DNA from: Promicromonospora sp. AC04 | GTDB lineage: Bacteria; Actinomycetota; Actinomycetes; Actinomycetales; Cellulomonadaceae | NCBI RefSeq assembly: GCF_003058225.1 | Contig: NZ_QBUG01000019.1 | Location: 1 to 52,429, forward strand | Direction: 5' to 3' | DNA: 52,429 bases | In this document: in pieces, positions 14,222 to 24,559 of the stretch | Layout: every line of letters begins with the position of its first letter | Numbering within the stretch: the stretch's first letter is position 1 | Notes under the pieces: generated by a model | Told to the model about the DNA's origin: nothing | Databases searched by the model: none | The model's input: only the letters and a program-made list of their open reading frames with translations | Translations under genes and position numbers: made by a program

Positions 14222-17110
14222 TCAAAGGTCGGCGAGGGACTGATCGAGCGGTTCCGTCTCCTCCCGGAGCTCGCGTGCCATGTCGTACCGCCCGGCTCGC
14301 GCGAGCAGGGCCGCATAGCTGTCCAACGTGGACCGGTAGGCGGTGACGAACAGGGCTGATCGTGTGCCCGCCTCATACCTGCGCCGATGCAGTTCGAGTG
14401 CCTCGGCGAATCGCTCTCGCGCCAGGTCATCGAGTCCGCACCTGGCGAGCGAGGTTGCGGAACTCCCGAGGCTCCAGGCGAGGTTCTGCTCGCGCCGGTT
14501 CGGATACCTACGCGCGAGGCCCCGGTAGATGGCGATCGCGGCGCCGTGGGCCTGGGCCGACTTCTCCACATGGTCGAGGTCCGCGTGGGCGATTCCGAGG
14601 TTGGTCAAGGATCGGGCGAGTCCGGGCTCGAAGCGGACCGGGTTCCGGGCGGAGAGGCGAAGCCATATCCCGTGTGCTTCCTCATGCAAGGCCAGCCCTG
14701 TCTCAGCGAGTCCCAGCAGTCCGTACGAGGTCCCGAGGTCACCGAGGGCGAGCGCGAGATCCGGCTCATAGCGGGTCGGGGTCTGCGTGTCCAGATGCCG
14801 CCAGTGCTCCAGCGCCTCGAGGAAGTCTGAGTGTGCATGCTCGGTGTCCCCGAGGTCGGCGTGGCAGCGCCCAATGGAGCTGAGCGACCGGGCGAGCGAG
14901 GCCTGGTGGCGGTCGTGCTGCTCGGCAAGACTTCGACGGGCCGCGAGTGCCTCCCGGTGCGTCGCAATAGCTTCGCGTGGAAGGCCGAGGTCTCGGTAGG
15001 AGACTCCGAGGTTGTGCAGCGACTTTGCCAGGTCGGGGAGGAGGCGCACGGCGTCGACCTGCGCATGCTGACGCCATGTTCCCGCCGCTTCGCGACGAGC
15101 CTCAAGGGCCTTGTTGTTGCGTCCGAGTGCGGCGTACGAGTCACCGAGATTGTCGAGCGACCGAGCAAGGCTTGACCAATAGTGGCTGGGACGCCACCTG
15201 GCGAGCTTCCGGTACAGGCGTGTCGCTTGTTCCCGTGCTCTCAGCGAAGCGTCGTAGTGGCCAAGAATGAATGTCCAGTTTCCAAGGACATGCTGTGCGT
15301 GGGCGGTCCGGTCCGTATGGGTGAGAAGCCGATCGCTGTTCACCGCGCGAACGAGGAGCTCGGCGACCTCATGTCCGACGTCGTGGAGCGCGCTGGGTGG
15401 GTCCGGCCACGGAAGCTGCTCGTGGACTGCGCTGACTGTTTCCCACCGAACGTCGATGTTGCGGACAAGATCCAGTGCAAGCTGCGCGACGTCGTCGCCT
15501 CGGCGTGGATCGAGACGATCCGTATCGGGCTTGCTTCTGGACTGCTGGCCGTGCTTGCGCGAAGACTTGTCGTCCTGACTGCGCGAAGGATCGGAGGCTG
15601 CGCGTGTCAGGACGATCATTGCCCGTATTGCCTGGCGTTCGCTCAGGCCGCGCAGCAGGACCGCTCGCCGCTCAGCGCTCACCAAGGTACGTGTCGTGTC
15701 GCTGGCGTCGGTGGCTGTCAGCATGGACACGACGAGGTGTTCGGCGAGGCGATCCGGATGGAGGCTACCGATCCAGCCAGGGTCTCCGACGAGGACTAGG
15801 TCGTCGGAGGTGTCCGAGAAGCCGGCGCTCGGCGGGTACTGCTCGCGTAACCAGCGTGCAGCCGACCTAGGGTCGAGTCGGGTGCCGGGTGGGCACAGCC
15901 GAGAGATACGGCGGACCAGCGATTCGGCCTCGGTCTGACTTTCCGCGCCGAGGAGGCACGCGGCCGCCACGAGGATCCGGAGTGTCTGGCCGTCGGTTGG
16001 GATACCAGCCTCGTGAGCTGACCTCGTCCAGCTTCGTGCCTCGTGCCGGAGCAGCTCATCGAACACGACGTGCATCGATACACCCGCGTGGGGGCGCCGC
16101 GGGCCGCTTGCGGTGTCGGGCGCATGCCCTTCGACTAGAAGCACTTGGATGAGCGCGATGGACAGCAGGTCGAGCATCCGCGCGCCGGGTACGACCTCGG
16201 GCAACGTCAAGGGTGCTGGACTCTTGCCGAGGAACGTGGCGAAGTCCTGGACTGCGACGTCGACGATTCTCTGTTGCTCGGCAAGGTGTCCGTCGTCCGC
16301 GTCGTGCGGGACGACCCGAGCAGAGAGCTCGATGGGGTCATATCTGCCGACGACAGCTCCGACGTCGGGCTGCTGACACAGGTCTGACCACCACAGACCG
16401 CCCCGCCGTGCGAGGAGAAGAACCCGTACCGCTCCGGGATCGCTGTTGGCCTGGCGCAGAAGCTCGGAAACGGCGTCGCTCCTGTTCTCCGCGTAGTCGA
16501 CGATGAACAGGACAGGCGCCCCAGGGTGGCCACGGCGGAGCACCTGCATGGCCTCCGCCTCGACGCCGGTGCGCAGGTTGCGGCACTCCCAGCCATGGCT
16601 CGTTCGCATCGCAGTCTGGAGCTCATGTGCCAGGCGCGTCTTGCCGACGCCGCCGGATCCGGTTACCAGCTGCACCCGCAGAGATCGCTTGGCGGGGTCG
16701 TAGCCGTCGATGCACCAGTCGATGAGTTGCTGGAGCACGTCCTCGCGGCCGACGAACCGGACTATCTGTTCGTCACCATCTCGTACGGGCGAGAGCAGCC
16801 GGCCTAGTGCGTCATCGTCTCCTGGCGGGCGCACTCCGAGTTGCTGCGAGGCGAGTCGGTCGTGTGCCTCGCGGTCCGCCGCCTCCTGGTGCCGGTCGTG
16901 CAGAGTGAACCAACGTTCGAGGAGCGTGGCGCCGATGACACCGCCGACGACGGCGCCCGCGACCATGATCTGCCGCACCCAGGTTGGTACGGACTCCGGG
17001 AGGATCGCTGCCGCGATCCCCACGATGACGGCGAGTGTGGAGGCGATGCCGTATACCCACAGCCGCCGCCCGCTCCTACCTTTCAAACCCCCGGACCCCG
17101 CCTCCGTCAC
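14222..17110 (-). CDS. Membrane-anchored STAND-type NTPase with TPR repeats
   Basis: 962 residues from the GTG at 17110, which lies 7 nt after a TACTCT -10 box (a GTG at 17116 is the longer alternative). Two membrane helices lie near residues 17-37 and 46-64. A STAND/AAA_16-type domain follows: an FVGREDVLQQL entry motif (about 119), Walker A GSGGVGKT (about 151-158) and Walker B LFIVDYAEN (about 201-209). An Arg/Ser/Lys-rich linker near 520 leads to at least six tetratricopeptide-like repeats, with recurrent S-L-x-NLG and A-L-E/A-x-R-R motifs, from about 600 to the end. STAND proteins are switches that oligomerise on sensing a ligand; many act in antiphage defence. No separate effector domain is visible. 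Confidence 0.75.
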   Translation of the reverse strand: MTEAGSGGLKGRSGRRLWVYGIASTLAVIVGIAAAILPESVPTWVRQIMVAGAVVGGVIGATLLERWFTLHDRHQEAADREAHDRLASQQLGVRPPGDDDALGRLLSPVRDGDEQIVRFVGREDVLQQLIDWCIDGYDPAKRSLRVQLVTGSGGVGKTRLAHELQTAMRTSHGWECRNLRTGVEAEAMQVLRRGHPGAPVLFIVDYAENRSDAVSELLRQANSDPGAVRVLLLARRGGLWWSDLCQQPDVGAVVGRYDPIELSARVVPHDADDGHLAEQQRIVDVAVQDFATFLGKSPAPLTLPEVVPGARMLDLLSIALIQVLLVEGHAPDTASGPRRPHAGVSMHVVFDELLRHEARSWTRSAHEAGIPTDGQTLRILVAAACLLGAESQTEAESLVRRISRLCPPGTRLDPRSAARWLREQYPPSAGFSDTSDDLVLVGDPGWIGSLHPDRLAEHLVVSMLTATDASDTTRTLVSAERRAVLLRGLSERQAIRAMIVLTRAASDPSRSQDDKSSRKHGQQSRSKPDTDRLDPRRGDDVAQLALDLVRNIDVRWETVSAVHEQLPWPDPPSALHDVGHEVAELLVRAVNSDRLLTHTDRTAHAQHVLGNWTFILGHYDASLRAREQATRLYRKLARWRPSHYWSSLARSLDNLGDSYAALGRNNKALEARREAAGTWRQHAQVDAVRLLPDLAKSLHNLGVSYRDLGLPREAIATHREALAARRSLAEQHDRHQASLARSLSSIGRCHADLGDTEHAHSDFLEALEHWRHLDTQTPTRYEPDLALALGDLGTSYGLLGLAETGLALHEEAHGIWLRLSARNPVRFEPGLARSLTNLGIAHADLDHVEKSAQAHGAAIAIYRGLARRYPNRREQNLAWSLGSSATSLARCGLDDLARERFAEALELHRRRYEAGTRSALFVTAYRSTLDSYAALLARAGRYDMARELREETEPLDQSLADL

Positions 17111-17117
17111 ATTCACG

Positions 17118-17123
17118 AGAGTA
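17118..17123 (-). promoter_or_regulatory. -10 box of STAND gene
   Basis: TACTCT on the minus strand, 7 nt before the second in-frame GTG (17110). This spacing is the reason for preferring that start over 17116. Confidence 0.45.
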
Positions 17124-17242
17124 CGAGGAAGCGGACAATTCGGGAAGGTAAGTGTTTTCGCTGCATGTGGAGCCGGATGTCATGGTGGAGTCGTGAACAA
17201 TGCTCTCGATGTGGGCGGTGCGGCCGTGTCAGGATCCGGCCT

Positions 17243-17584
17243 ATGGAGACGGTGACGTTGTGGCGGCCGACCGGGCCGCAGGAGCTGGCCTTGGTCGAGG
17301 AGTCGGACTGGCGCGCGTGGCCGCCGCGCCTGCCGGACCAGCCGATCTTCTACCCGGTGCTGAACGAGGACTACGCGACGCGGATCGCCCGCGACTGGAA
17401 CGTCAAGGCCAGCGGCGTCGGGTACGTGACTCGGTTCGACGTCGCCAAGGAGTTCCTTGACCGGTACGAGGTCCAGCAGGCCGGCGGGCAGACGATCCTG
17501 GAGTACTGGATCCCCGCGGAGGACCTGGACGAGCTCAACGCGAGCATCGTGGGCCGGATCGAGGTCGTGACGGAGTTTCGGTGA
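17243..17584 (+). CDS. Small protein of the type annotated ADP-ribosylation/crystallin J1
   Basis: 113 residues starting METVTLWRPTGPQELALVE. The conserved features I recall of this family are WRAWPPRLPDQPIFYPVLNE, DYATRIARDWNVKASGVGYV and the C-terminal YWIPAEDLDELNASIVG. Despite the common label it is far shorter than an ADP-ribosylglycohydrolase and its function is unknown. It lies between the STAND NTPase (divergent) and the duplicated DUF402 fragment, which begins 5 nt after its stop. Confidence 0.8.
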   Translation: METVTLWRPTGPQELALVEESDWRAWPPRLPDQPIFYPVLNEDYATRIARDWNVKASGVGYVTRFDVAKEFLDRYEVQQAGGQTILEYWIPAEDLDELNASIVGRIEVVTEFR

Positions 17585-17588
17585 CCGT

Positions 17589-17648
17589 GCTGCACTCGGG
17601 ATATCAGGGGGCGTTCGACGGTCTCGGGTGGTGGCTGCTCGCCGAGAT
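17589..17648. repeat. 60-bp direct repeat, copy 2 (DUF402 fragment)
   Basis: This is 58/60 identical to 11013-11072 inside the DUF402 gene, in the same orientation. The jetD stop codon (17604-17606, minus strand) lies inside it, so the last 14 codons of jetD are read from the antisense of this fragment. Confidence 0.9.
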
Positions 17649-18845
17649 GACCGCGTGCAGCCGTTCCGCGGCGTCCGTCAACGGGATGAGCTCCTGCTCG
17701 ATGCGTCGGAACGGCGCCTCGCCACCCGTCGCGACGGCGTCATAGGCGGCTGACTCGCCCGAGGTGAGGTGATCGAGCCGGACGGACGACGGCCGGAGCG
17801 CGACGCCGTTCTTGTCCGTGCTGATGCCGAAGGCGGCGTACCGGTTCAGGTCGGTGCCGTCCATCAGGATGGAGTGCACCGGGCGGGCCGGCAACCCGGC
17901 GGACGGAGCCGCCATCGTGTCGCGGAAACGGTCGAGGATCGAGTAACCGTCGGTGTCCATGTCTCCCCAGTAGACGACATGCTCAGCCGTGCGGATCCAC
18001 GGGATGTCCGACAGCAGGGACGCGGCGGCCTTCCCGCCGCCCTCGACCACAATCGTGTCCGGGGCGTCGGGGAACCAGAGCCGGGAGTCGCGGTTCTCCA
18101 CGACGAGCACGGTTCGAGGCCGGTAGGCGAGGTCATGGACGTCGCCGGTCGTCCAGGCGTCGTGCCGCCGTCGTCCGCCGGCCAGGTATCCGGGGTCGAC
18201 GTACGTGAGGTGGACGACGGCGGGGCGGGTCCGCACCTCCGAGAGGACGTCCCGACCCGTGGCTTGCCGCAGGAGCGGACCGTTCCGCTCGAGCCACTTG
18301 GTGTGCAGGCCGGGAACCCGCAGCTGCCGGGCGGTCAGCCCGCCGGCATCCGGGTTGGCGGACAGCCAAGTGACGGCCGCGACAAGCATGGTTGCGTCCG
18401 CGGGAACGAGGCCATAGGTCTTGCGCAGGAGGGCCGGGCTCAGGTCCGCCCCTGCCGCGACGAGCGACCGGGCGAGGTCGCGTGCTCGGCCGACGTCGAC
18501 CACCTCGTCGCCGACGATCTGGAGGGCCGCGTCGAGGTCGTCAGCCACGAGCGCCGCAGGGAACTGGCTCCTGACGCGCTGGACCGACAGCTGCCGGTCC
18601 GCGACGCCGACGCCGTCCGGCAGGCGTGTCGCGAAGGTTCGCCAGGCCGCCGTCCACGCCGTCCAGACGTCGTAGCCGAGGCGTTCCACGGCGGCGGTGG
18701 TGGTCACGCCGGGGCGCAGCGGGACCGAGAAGGTCACGGCGTCCGTGACGCCGTGCTCGGCACAGATCGCCTCGGCCCACTTCTTGCCGGCCCGCTCCCG
18801 CAGGGCAGCAACGGCGTCCGTGGGAGGCACGAGGTGGCCGGTCAT
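17604..18845 (-). CDS. jetD: Wadjet protein JetD (DUF3322/DUF2220, TOPRIM-like nuclease)
   Basis: 413 residues. An N-terminal DUF3322 region is followed by a C-terminal DUF2220 TOPRIM-like domain, with the catalytic Glu in VLVVENRDS (about residue 250) and the metal-binding pair in YWGDMDTDGY (about 293). JetD is the nuclease of the type I Wadjet system, cutting small closed-circular plasmids after loop extrusion by JetABC. The start overlaps the jetC stop by 4 nt (ATGA). The last 14 residues, including SSHHPRPSNAP, come from the antisense of a duplicated DUF402 fragment, so the native C-terminus was replaced or extended; the catalytic part is unaffected. Confidence 0.92.
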   Translation of the reverse strand: MTGHLVPPTDAVAALRERAGKKWAEAICAEHGVTDAVTFSVPLRPGVTTTAAVERLGYDVWTAWTAAWRTFATRLPDGVGVADRQLSVQRVRSQFPAALVADDLDAALQIVGDEVVDVGRARDLARSLVAAGADLSPALLRKTYGLVPADATMLVAAVTWLSANPDAGGLTARQLRVPGLHTKWLERNGPLLRQATGRDVLSEVRTRPAVVHLTYVDPGYLAGGRRRHDAWTTGDVHDLAYRPRTVLVVENRDSRLWFPDAPDTIVVEGGGKAAASLLSDIPWIRTAEHVVYWGDMDTDGYSILDRFRDTMAAPSAGLPARPVHSILMDGTDLNRYAAFGISTDKNGVALRPSSVRLDHLTSGESAAYDAVATGGEAPFRRIEQELIPLTDAAERLHAVISASSHHPRPSNAP

Positions 18846-21800
18846 GCGCCGTCCTCGTCGGGCAGCCCGACCGTGAGGATCGCTGCCGAACGCCCGGACG
18901 TGTCCTTGAGGACGACGTAGCCGGCGTCGACGTGCGGCTCGATGCCGCTGTGCTTGTCGTTCGGCGCACCGATGATGAGCTGGAAACCGAGGCCACGCCA
19001 AGCCTTGATGGCCCGGCCGGTGAAGTGCGCGTCGGCCTTGATCAGGGCCTCGTCGAGGAAGACCGGGGCATACCGGGGACGTTCGGCGCCTGCGTCGCCG
19101 AGCTGGTAGCGCAGGGCCGCACCGACGATGAACGCGACGAGCTCCTGGGACTCGCCGCCGGACTTCTCACCGATGTGGTCGTAGACCGCCACGTGCTCGC
19201 CGGACCTGGTGAGCTTCTCCGCGCTGATCCGGACGTGGTTGCGCACGTCGACCAGATCGTGGAACTCCGGTGCGGTGCGGCGGATGCGGTCGATGACCTT
19301 GGCCATCCGGCCGTAGGCGCGTTCCCGGTCGGACTCGGTGCGGGCCTCGGCGATCGCGGAGCGCACGGCTCGCAGATCGCTGCGGAACCGTGAGCGAACG
19401 GGCGAGTTCGTGTCCCGTGGCTGGATGTGCAGCCGGTGGTGCTCGTCGGAGAAGTCCAGGCCGTCGAGGATCTCGTTCACGGGTTCGATGCGGTCGTGGA
19501 TGTCGCGCACGGCCGCGGAGATGTCCGCGTCGAGCTTGGTCAGGTCCGCGCCGGAGAGCCGGAGCAGGCTGTCGCGCCAGTCGGCCTCGAGCTCGTGCAG
19601 GCCGTTGGCCTGCAGGTCCGTCAGGATCCGGTCGTAGTCGTCGTACGAGGTGATGGGGTCCGTACCGAGGTTCGGGTTGGGCCACCGCTCCTTGAAGGTC
19701 TCGAAGATCCCGCTCAGGGCCGTCCGTCCCTGACTGATCGCGTCCTGGGCCGCGCTCTGGTGCTCGCGGACCCGTTCCGTGGCGTGTTCGAGCGCCGCCT
19801 CGAAGCGGTCGACTGCCTGCTCGGGGGTGTCGTCAGGCTTCCGGTCGGCGGAGAAGAGGCCGGCGAGATAGTCGCGGTGCTCCGCGGCGACCTGGGTGTC
19901 GGTCTTCTCCGCCTCGTCGAGCGCGGCCTGGGCGGCATCGACTGCTGCGGCCGTCTTCTCCCACGCCTCGCCGAGCTCCTCGGCCCGGCGCTCGGCGACG
20001 CCTGCGTCCTTGGTCAGCCGTTCGACCTTCTTCTCCAGGTCATCGAGCTGTTCCTGCAGCTTCCCGATCTCGGGGTTGTCGCCCGTGACCTCTTCGACGA
20101 TCCCGGTCCAGTGGTGCAGCTGCTCCTGGACCGCATCGACGTCGTGGTCGGCCCAGCGCAGCTCCACAAGCTTCTCGTACGCGCCCCGCTGCTTCTCGAA
20201 GGCGTCGAGACCCGAGGTGGCCGCCTCGAGCTCCCCATCGGCGGTGGCGCACCGCGTGCGGGCAGCGGCGACGTCGTTCTCGAGCTCCCTGATCCGCCGG
20301 GCGCCCGTGAACCCGAGGACGTTGTTGACGCCCTGCCCGCCGTGGGCGCCGCGTCCGCGGTCCGACGTCTGTCCCTGGATCGTGACGGCCTTGTCGTGCA
20401 GGCCGAACTGGGTCGGCGTGTCGATGCAGACGTAGCCGAAGCGCTTGGCGAGCTCCTTCTTGAGCCATCCGGTGAACGGCGTCCGCTTGTAGTCGAGGCG
20501 GGCGGGCAGCGTCCGGTCGGTGAGTACGACGTCGTCGCGCAGCCCCGTCGGGACGCCGTCGAACTGGATGCGCCGGGCCGTCGGGACGGCGTTGATCGCG
20601 GTGCGGAACTGCTTGAGGTGCGCGGTGTCGATCAGCATCCGGGTGGCGAAGCCGCCGAGTGCCAGGTTGAAGGCGTCGCGCCATGGCTCGAACTCGGTCC
20701 GTACCTCGATCAGCTCGCCGACGAACGGCAGGTCACCCGGCGCGAGGCCGGCCGCCTCGGCGAGCGCCGCGCGGGCGCGGTGCAGTGCCTCAGGGATGCA
20801 GTCCTTGCGGGTCCTGGCGGCCGTGAGCTCGTCCCCGGCCGCTTCGAGCGCGGCCGAGGCGGCCTTCTGCTCTGCCATGGCTTCGCTGAACCGGGCCCGT
20901 GCGGCGGCCCGGGCGTCGGTGTCGTTCAGCGCACGCTGAGCCTGTTCGACGACGGCGTCGAAAGCCGGCGCGTCCACCGCGGTGGCACCGACCACCTCGA
21001 GCAGCGCGTCGAGCCGACGGCGGGCGGCCTTGACCGGCTCGACCTCGGCGGTGAGCCTGCTGACCTCCGCCATCGCGCGCTTGAGCCGGTCACCGCCGGC
21101 GGCGCTCAACAGGTCGCGGGTGACCTCACGTTCCAGCTTGGCGGACGTCACCGTGGTGCCGAGCTCGGCGGCCTCCTTCTGCGCCCTGGTGTGCCGTCGT
21201 TGCAGGTCGGACTCCGACGCCCGCAACAGCTGGAGGCGCTGCTCGGCCAGCCAGAGCGCCGCGGGCGAGCTCGGGTCGGTGAACCGTCCGACGGCGTCGA
21301 CGAGCGCGAGACGGTCGATGCCGGCGTCGATGGCAGCGCGGCGCTCGCGGATCGGCTGCAGCGCCTTGACCTGCTGCCGGGCGGTGACCATGCGGTCGCG
21401 GATGGCGGACAGCTCGTCGAACTGCTGGACCGCGCCGTCGGCGGTGGCGAAGGTGGTGGGTTCCTCCAGGACCATCGTCTTGTAGAGGGCGTCCACCGTG
21501 GTGATCTGCTGGCCCGCCTGGATGCGGCCGAGCAGGCCAACCGCCTTGTGCCCGTCGCCGCCGGCGCCGATCCCCAGCGCGGTGTGCAGCCGGGCGGTGT
21601 AGTCACGGTCCGTGTCGAAGCACTTCAGCCCCGTCTTCTCCACGGCTCGTTTGTCGAACCGGTGCGGGGCAGCCGCTTCGAGGGCGGTCAGGTCGTAGGC
21701 ACCCTCCCGGGTGGCCCGCACCGCCACCACGTTCTCCAACGACCGGGCCGACGACGGGACGTACCAGGCGCGGACCGCGGTGAACGTCGCGCCTGCCTGG

Positions 21801-22198
21801 TCGACCCACGTCATCGCGATCGCCGACCAGGTGTCCGACTTCTCTCCGCGGAGGACGCGGACCTTGGTCTCGCCGTCGACGCGCTTCTCGTCGAGCTTGC
21901 CCCGGGCGTAGGAGAGGATGTTGCGCTGCTCCTTGCCCCGCGGCTTGCCGGTGACGCCGCCGTTCGACGCCCCGTTGAACGGGGTGGTGTGCGGCATGAT
22001 CAGCGCGATGTACGAGTCCATCAGCGTGGACTTGCCCGACCCGGAACCACCGCTGAACAGCGTCGCCCCGGGGGAGAGGCGCACATGGTGACGGCCGTGG
22101 TACCCGCCCCAGTTGACGAGCTGCAGATCGCGGGCGACCCACTGCTGACCGCTCGATCTTTCCGGGACGAGCCCCCAGAGCGTCTCGATCATGCTCAC
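18842..22198 (-). CDS. jetC: Wadjet protein JetC (SMC-like ATPase)
   Basis: 1118 residues. The ABC/SMC ATPase head is split. Walker A GSGSGKST (51-58) is near the N-terminus, and the signature [10 protein letters not shown] (about 1012) and Walker [12 protein letters not shown] (about 1049) are near the C-terminus. Between them are long coiled-coil segments rich in Ala/Glu/Arg and a central hinge-like region. This is the motor of the Wadjet loop-extruding complex, homologous to MukB. It overlaps jetB and jetD by 4 nt each, so the operon is translationally coupled. A second ATG two codons inside could be the true start. Confidence 0.95.
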   Translation of the reverse strand: MSMIETLWGLVPERSSGQQWVARDLQLVNWGGYHGRHHVRLSPGATLFSGGSGSGKSTLMDSYIALIMPHTTPFNGASNGGVTGKPRGKEQRNILSYARGKLDEKRVDGETKVRVLRGEKSDTWSAIAMTWVDQAGATFTAVRAWYVPSSARSLENVVAVRATREGAYDLTALEAAAPHRFDKRAVEKTGLKCFDTDRDYTARLHTALGIGAGGDGHKAVGLLGRIQAGQQITTVDALYKTMVLEEPTTFATADGAVQQFDELSAIRDRMVTARQQVKALQPIRERRAAIDAGIDRLALVDAVGRFTDPSSPAALWLAEQRLQLLRASESDLQRRHTRAQKEAAELGTTVTSAKLEREVTRDLLSAAGGDRLKRAMAEVSRLTAEVEPVKAARRRLDALLEVVGATAVDAPAFDAVVEQAQRALNDTDARAAARARFSEAMAEQKAASAALEAAGDELTAARTRKDCIPEALHRARAALAEAAGLAPGDLPFVGELIEVRTEFEPWRDAFNLALGGFATRMLIDTAHLKQFRTAINAVPTARRIQFDGVPTGLRDDVVLTDRTLPARLDYKRTPFTGWLKKELAKRFGYVCIDTPTQFGLHDKAVTIQGQTSDRGRGAHGGQGVNNVLGFTGARRIRELENDVAAARTRCATADGELEAATSGLDAFEKQRGAYEKLVELRWADHDVDAVQEQLHHWTGIVEEVTGDNPEIGKLQEQLDDLEKKVERLTKDAGVAERRAEELGEAWEKTAAAVDAAQAALDEAEKTDTQVAAEHRDYLAGLFSADRKPDDTPEQAVDRFEAALEHATERVREHQSAAQDAISQGRTALSGIFETFKERWPNPNLGTDPITSYDDYDRILTDLQANGLHELEADWRDSLLRLSGADLTKLDADISAAVRDIHDRIEPVNEILDGLDFSDEHHRLHIQPRDTNSPVRSRFRSDLRAVRSAIAEARTESDRERAYGRMAKVIDRIRRTAPEFHDLVDVRNHVRISAEKLTRSGEHVAVYDHIGEKSGGESQELVAFIVGAALRYQLGDAGAERPRYAPVFLDEALIKADAHFTGRAIKAWRGLGFQLIIGAPNDKHSGIEPHVDAGYVVLKDTSGRSAAILTVGLPDEDGA

Positions 22199-22953
22199 GA
22201 CCGGTCGTCCTCCTCGTCCATGTCCGTCTCTATGTTCTCGGCGGCCGTGGTCGCCAGGCCCTGGGCCACGGCTTCGCCTGCCCTCGATCGCCCCTCGGCG
22301 AGCCAGCGAGTCAGCTCGGTCAGTCGGGAGTTGTCGAGCACGACCTCCACCAGCGGCGTGATCCGATAACGGCCCGTCGACTCCTCGTCGATCAGCCCCT
22401 CGGACGCCAGCCGGCCGACGGCGTCCCGGACCTCCTTCTGCGGGCGCGAGAGGTTGTTGTCGGAGAGGTCGAAGTACGTCAGGACACCCTCCTCGATCTC
22501 CTCCAGGTCCACCCGCGCCGTCGTCTCGCCCGAGATCGCCTCGTGCTGGTAGACCGACCGCAGGTGCACCAGCACCAGTGTCTCGACCCTGTTGTACGGC
22601 TCGTCGCGCAGCAGGATCGGCACGTCGATCTCACCGGACCTGACCTGCTGCTTGTACGCGATGCCCCGGTCGTGATCCACGACGAGACGCACGAACAGGT
22701 CGTGCAGCCGCGACTCGATCATCGACTGGTTCTCCAGCAGCACACGCCAGTGGGCGCGGTTCTTCTCCGCGGTCAGGAACCTCCGCTGCAGCAGCCGCAC
22801 CAGCACCCGGCGCACCTCCGGGTCCAGCGTGCCGCGGTCGCCGGCGAAGAGCTCGGCCTCGTCGTCCTCCATCGCGACGGGATCGATGAACCCGGTCTCG
22901 TCGTCGACCCCCGCTTCCTCGTCGATCGTGATGTCGATCCCAGCCTCACTCAT
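22195..22953 (-). CDS. jetB: Wadjet protein JetB (DUF4194, MukE-like)
   Basis: 252 residues of the DUF4194 family, the MukE-like kite subunit of Wadjet. The acidic N-terminus is followed by [20 protein letters not shown], the [11 protein letters not shown] block and the [13 protein letters not shown] helix; a winged-helix region, with [20 protein letters not shown], completes the fold. It lies between jetA and jetC with 8-nt and 4-nt overlaps. JetB bridges the kleisin JetA and the JetC heads. Confidence 0.93.
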   Translation of the reverse strand: MSEAGIDITIDEEAGVDDETGFIDPVAMEDDEAELFAGDRGTLDPEVRRVLVRLLQRRFLTAEKNRAHWRVLLENQSMIESRLHDLFVRLVVDHDRGIAYKQQVRSGEIDVPILLRDEPYNRVETLVLVHLRSVYQHEAISGETTARVDLEEIEEGVLTYFDLSDNNLSRPQKEVRDAVGRLASEGLIDEESTGRYRITPLVEVVLDNSRLTELTRWLAEGRSRAGEAVAQGLATTAAENIETDMDEEDDRS

Positions 22954-24442
22954 CCGGTGTCTCGTCCCTGACCTCGTCGTTGCCGTTCAGTACCACGCCC
23001 TCGAAGGCGAACCGCCGTCGCGTGCCGTCCGGTCGCACGGCCTCGACGGCCACCACGTCGCCGGTCTCGACCATGCCGTGCCGGTGCGCGATCTCCAGCA
23101 GCCCGAGCAGGTCCACCGGCCGCCGGAGCTCCTCCGGCGCGGCACGGAACACCTCGGCGACGTCGGCGCTCCCGTCGTCATCCACGAGACCCGCCAGGTG
23201 CGCCTCGAGCTCGGCATAGTGCGGACCGCCCCAGGCCCGCGAGTCGTCATCGGGCACCTCGCCCATCTCCCACTCCTCCAGGGCCTCCGGGGGAGCGGGC
23301 GGGCGCAGATCGTCCGTCTTCTGCCGCAGATGCGCGACGTCGGCCACGGGCAGCCGGCGCATCGGCTCGACCGCCTGCTTGTGCCGCGACGTCGGCATCC
23401 ACCGCTGGAACCCGGACATGACGTCGCGCAGCAGAGCGTCGACCTCCTGATCGCGCAGCGGGTCGTGGTTGCGGACCTGCGTGGCGATCACGTGCGACGC
23501 CCGCTGCTGTGCCTCCAGCACGTCACGGACACCCTGCTCGATCCGCCGCGAGATGTCCTGCAGCTCACGCCGCTGGACGGCCGGCAGCGTGCGGGCGAAC
23601 GGATGCCGCTGGATCGTGCGCAGGTTCCCAGCCAGCTGATCGATGTGCTCGGCGCGGCCGATCAGTGCCAGCGCTCCCGAGAAAGCACGGCCCTCGCGGG
23701 TGGACTCCATGAGGTCCCGGCCCCGGTCCATGTACTCACGCAAGACCTCACCCGTGGGCCGCACATCCTGCCGCAGATCCGTGATCACATCACGCTGCAC
23801 CTGCCGGATCGACTCGACCACCCGCGCGAAGTCCGCCGGCAGCTCCCGCGCCAGGTGCAGGACGTTCTCCGCCTCCTCCAGCAGCTGATCCTCCCCGACC
23901 GGCTCGACCACCTTCGTGCTCTCCAGCCGCTTCAACGCCGCCTGGCGCTCGCGGATCTCGGCGTCCAGCCGCGCGATGTGGGTCATCAGGTCGGGGTCGG
24001 CATCCTGGGCGAGCTGCTCGACGGCGTCCAGCAGCGTCCGCACCCGCGACTCCGAGACCCGGGTGCGGGTTCCTCCGACGCGCCCTGCGACCTCCAGCGC
24101 GCCGACGCCGTGCGCGGAGAGCTGGTAGGCCTCGGCGCCGTCGTGCACGTGGCGCTTGAGCCAGCCTGATTGCACCCACCCCCGACACAGGTCGCGTGCG
24201 ATCCCCACCGGCAGCGGTGCTGCGCCCTCGTCGCCGTACCCGGCCGATCGCAGCCGGGCGAGGGCCGCATCGATCTCCGCGTGGGCCTCGGACACCGGGA
24301 CCTGCGGACGCTGTGCGGTGAACACCATCGCGAGCATCGTCACGACGAACGGCGCGTACCTCCCGTGGAGCAGGTCGAGCATCGGGTTCTTGAAGGCGTT
24401 GAGCGCACCCTGGTACGCCCCCTCCACAGTGGATGTGGTCAT
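22946..24442 (-). CDS. jetA: Wadjet protein JetA (DUF3375, MukF-like kleisin)
   Basis: 498 residues from the ATG at 24442. The family pattern is visible in [20 protein letters not shown] at the N-terminus, a winged-helix region ([20 protein letters not shown]), long helices and the [14 protein letters not shown] block. The C-terminal domain includes [15 protein letters not shown]. JetA is the kleisin that closes the JetC ring. It is the first gene of jetABCD. A TACTCT -10 box lies 8 nt upstream. Much longer in-frame starts would run through the neighbouring MBL gene and are rejected. Confidence 0.93.
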   Translation of the reverse strand: MTTSTVEGAYQGALNAFKNPMLDLLHGRYAPFVVTMLAMVFTAQRPQVPVSEAHAEIDAALARLRSAGYGDEGAAPLPVGIARDLCRGWVQSGWLKRHVHDGAEAYQLSAHGVGALEVAGRVGGTRTRVSESRVRTLLDAVEQLAQDADPDLMTHIARLDAEIRERQAALKRLESTKVVEPVGEDQLLEEAENVLHLARELPADFARVVESIRQVQRDVITDLRQDVRPTGEVLREYMDRGRDLMESTREGRAFSGALALIGRAEHIDQLAGNLRTIQRHPFARTLPAVQRRELQDISRRIEQGVRDVLEAQQRASHVIATQVRNHDPLRDQEVDALLRDVMSGFQRWMPTSRHKQAVEPMRRLPVADVAHLRQKTDDLRPPAPPEALEEWEMGEVPDDDSRAWGGPHYAELEAHLAGLVDDDGSADVAEVFRAAPEELRRPVDLLGLLEIAHRHGMVETGDVVAVEAVRPDGTRRRFAFEGVVLNGNDEVRDETPDE

Positions 24443-24450
24443 CGCCGACC

Positions 24451-24456
24451 AGAGTA
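24451..24456 (-). promoter_or_regulatory. -10 box of the jetABCD operon
   Basis: TACTCT on the minus strand, 8 nt before the jetA ATG, with no Shine-Dalgarno sequence between; the operon mRNA is probably leaderless. Confidence 0.45.
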
Positions 24457-24559
24457 CGTGCGGAGTCCGACAGGCTCGCTGACTTGGGTGCCAGTCCGGC
24501 GGTCGTGATGCTCCGTTCCGGTTGTGAACATCCTCGTCGGTCTGCTTGGGTCGGAGGTC

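Noticed and set aside
14222-17110. SARP or AfsR-type transcription regulator
   Set aside because: It has a STAND and TPR layout, but the DNA-binding winged helix is missing and two membrane helices are at the N-terminus.
17243-17584. ADP-ribosylglycohydrolase
   Set aside because: At 113 residues it is far too short and lacks the acidic dinuclear-metal motifs; the family label alone is not evidence of the activity.
19427-22369. A 980-codon open frame on the plus strand
   Set aside because: It is exactly antisense to jetC, whose Walker and signature motifs are intact. Long antisense frames are common in such GC-rich DNA.
22829-24169. A 446-codon open frame on the plus strand
   Set aside because: Antisense to jetA and jetB; the composition is Arg/Pro/His-rich with no recognisable motif.
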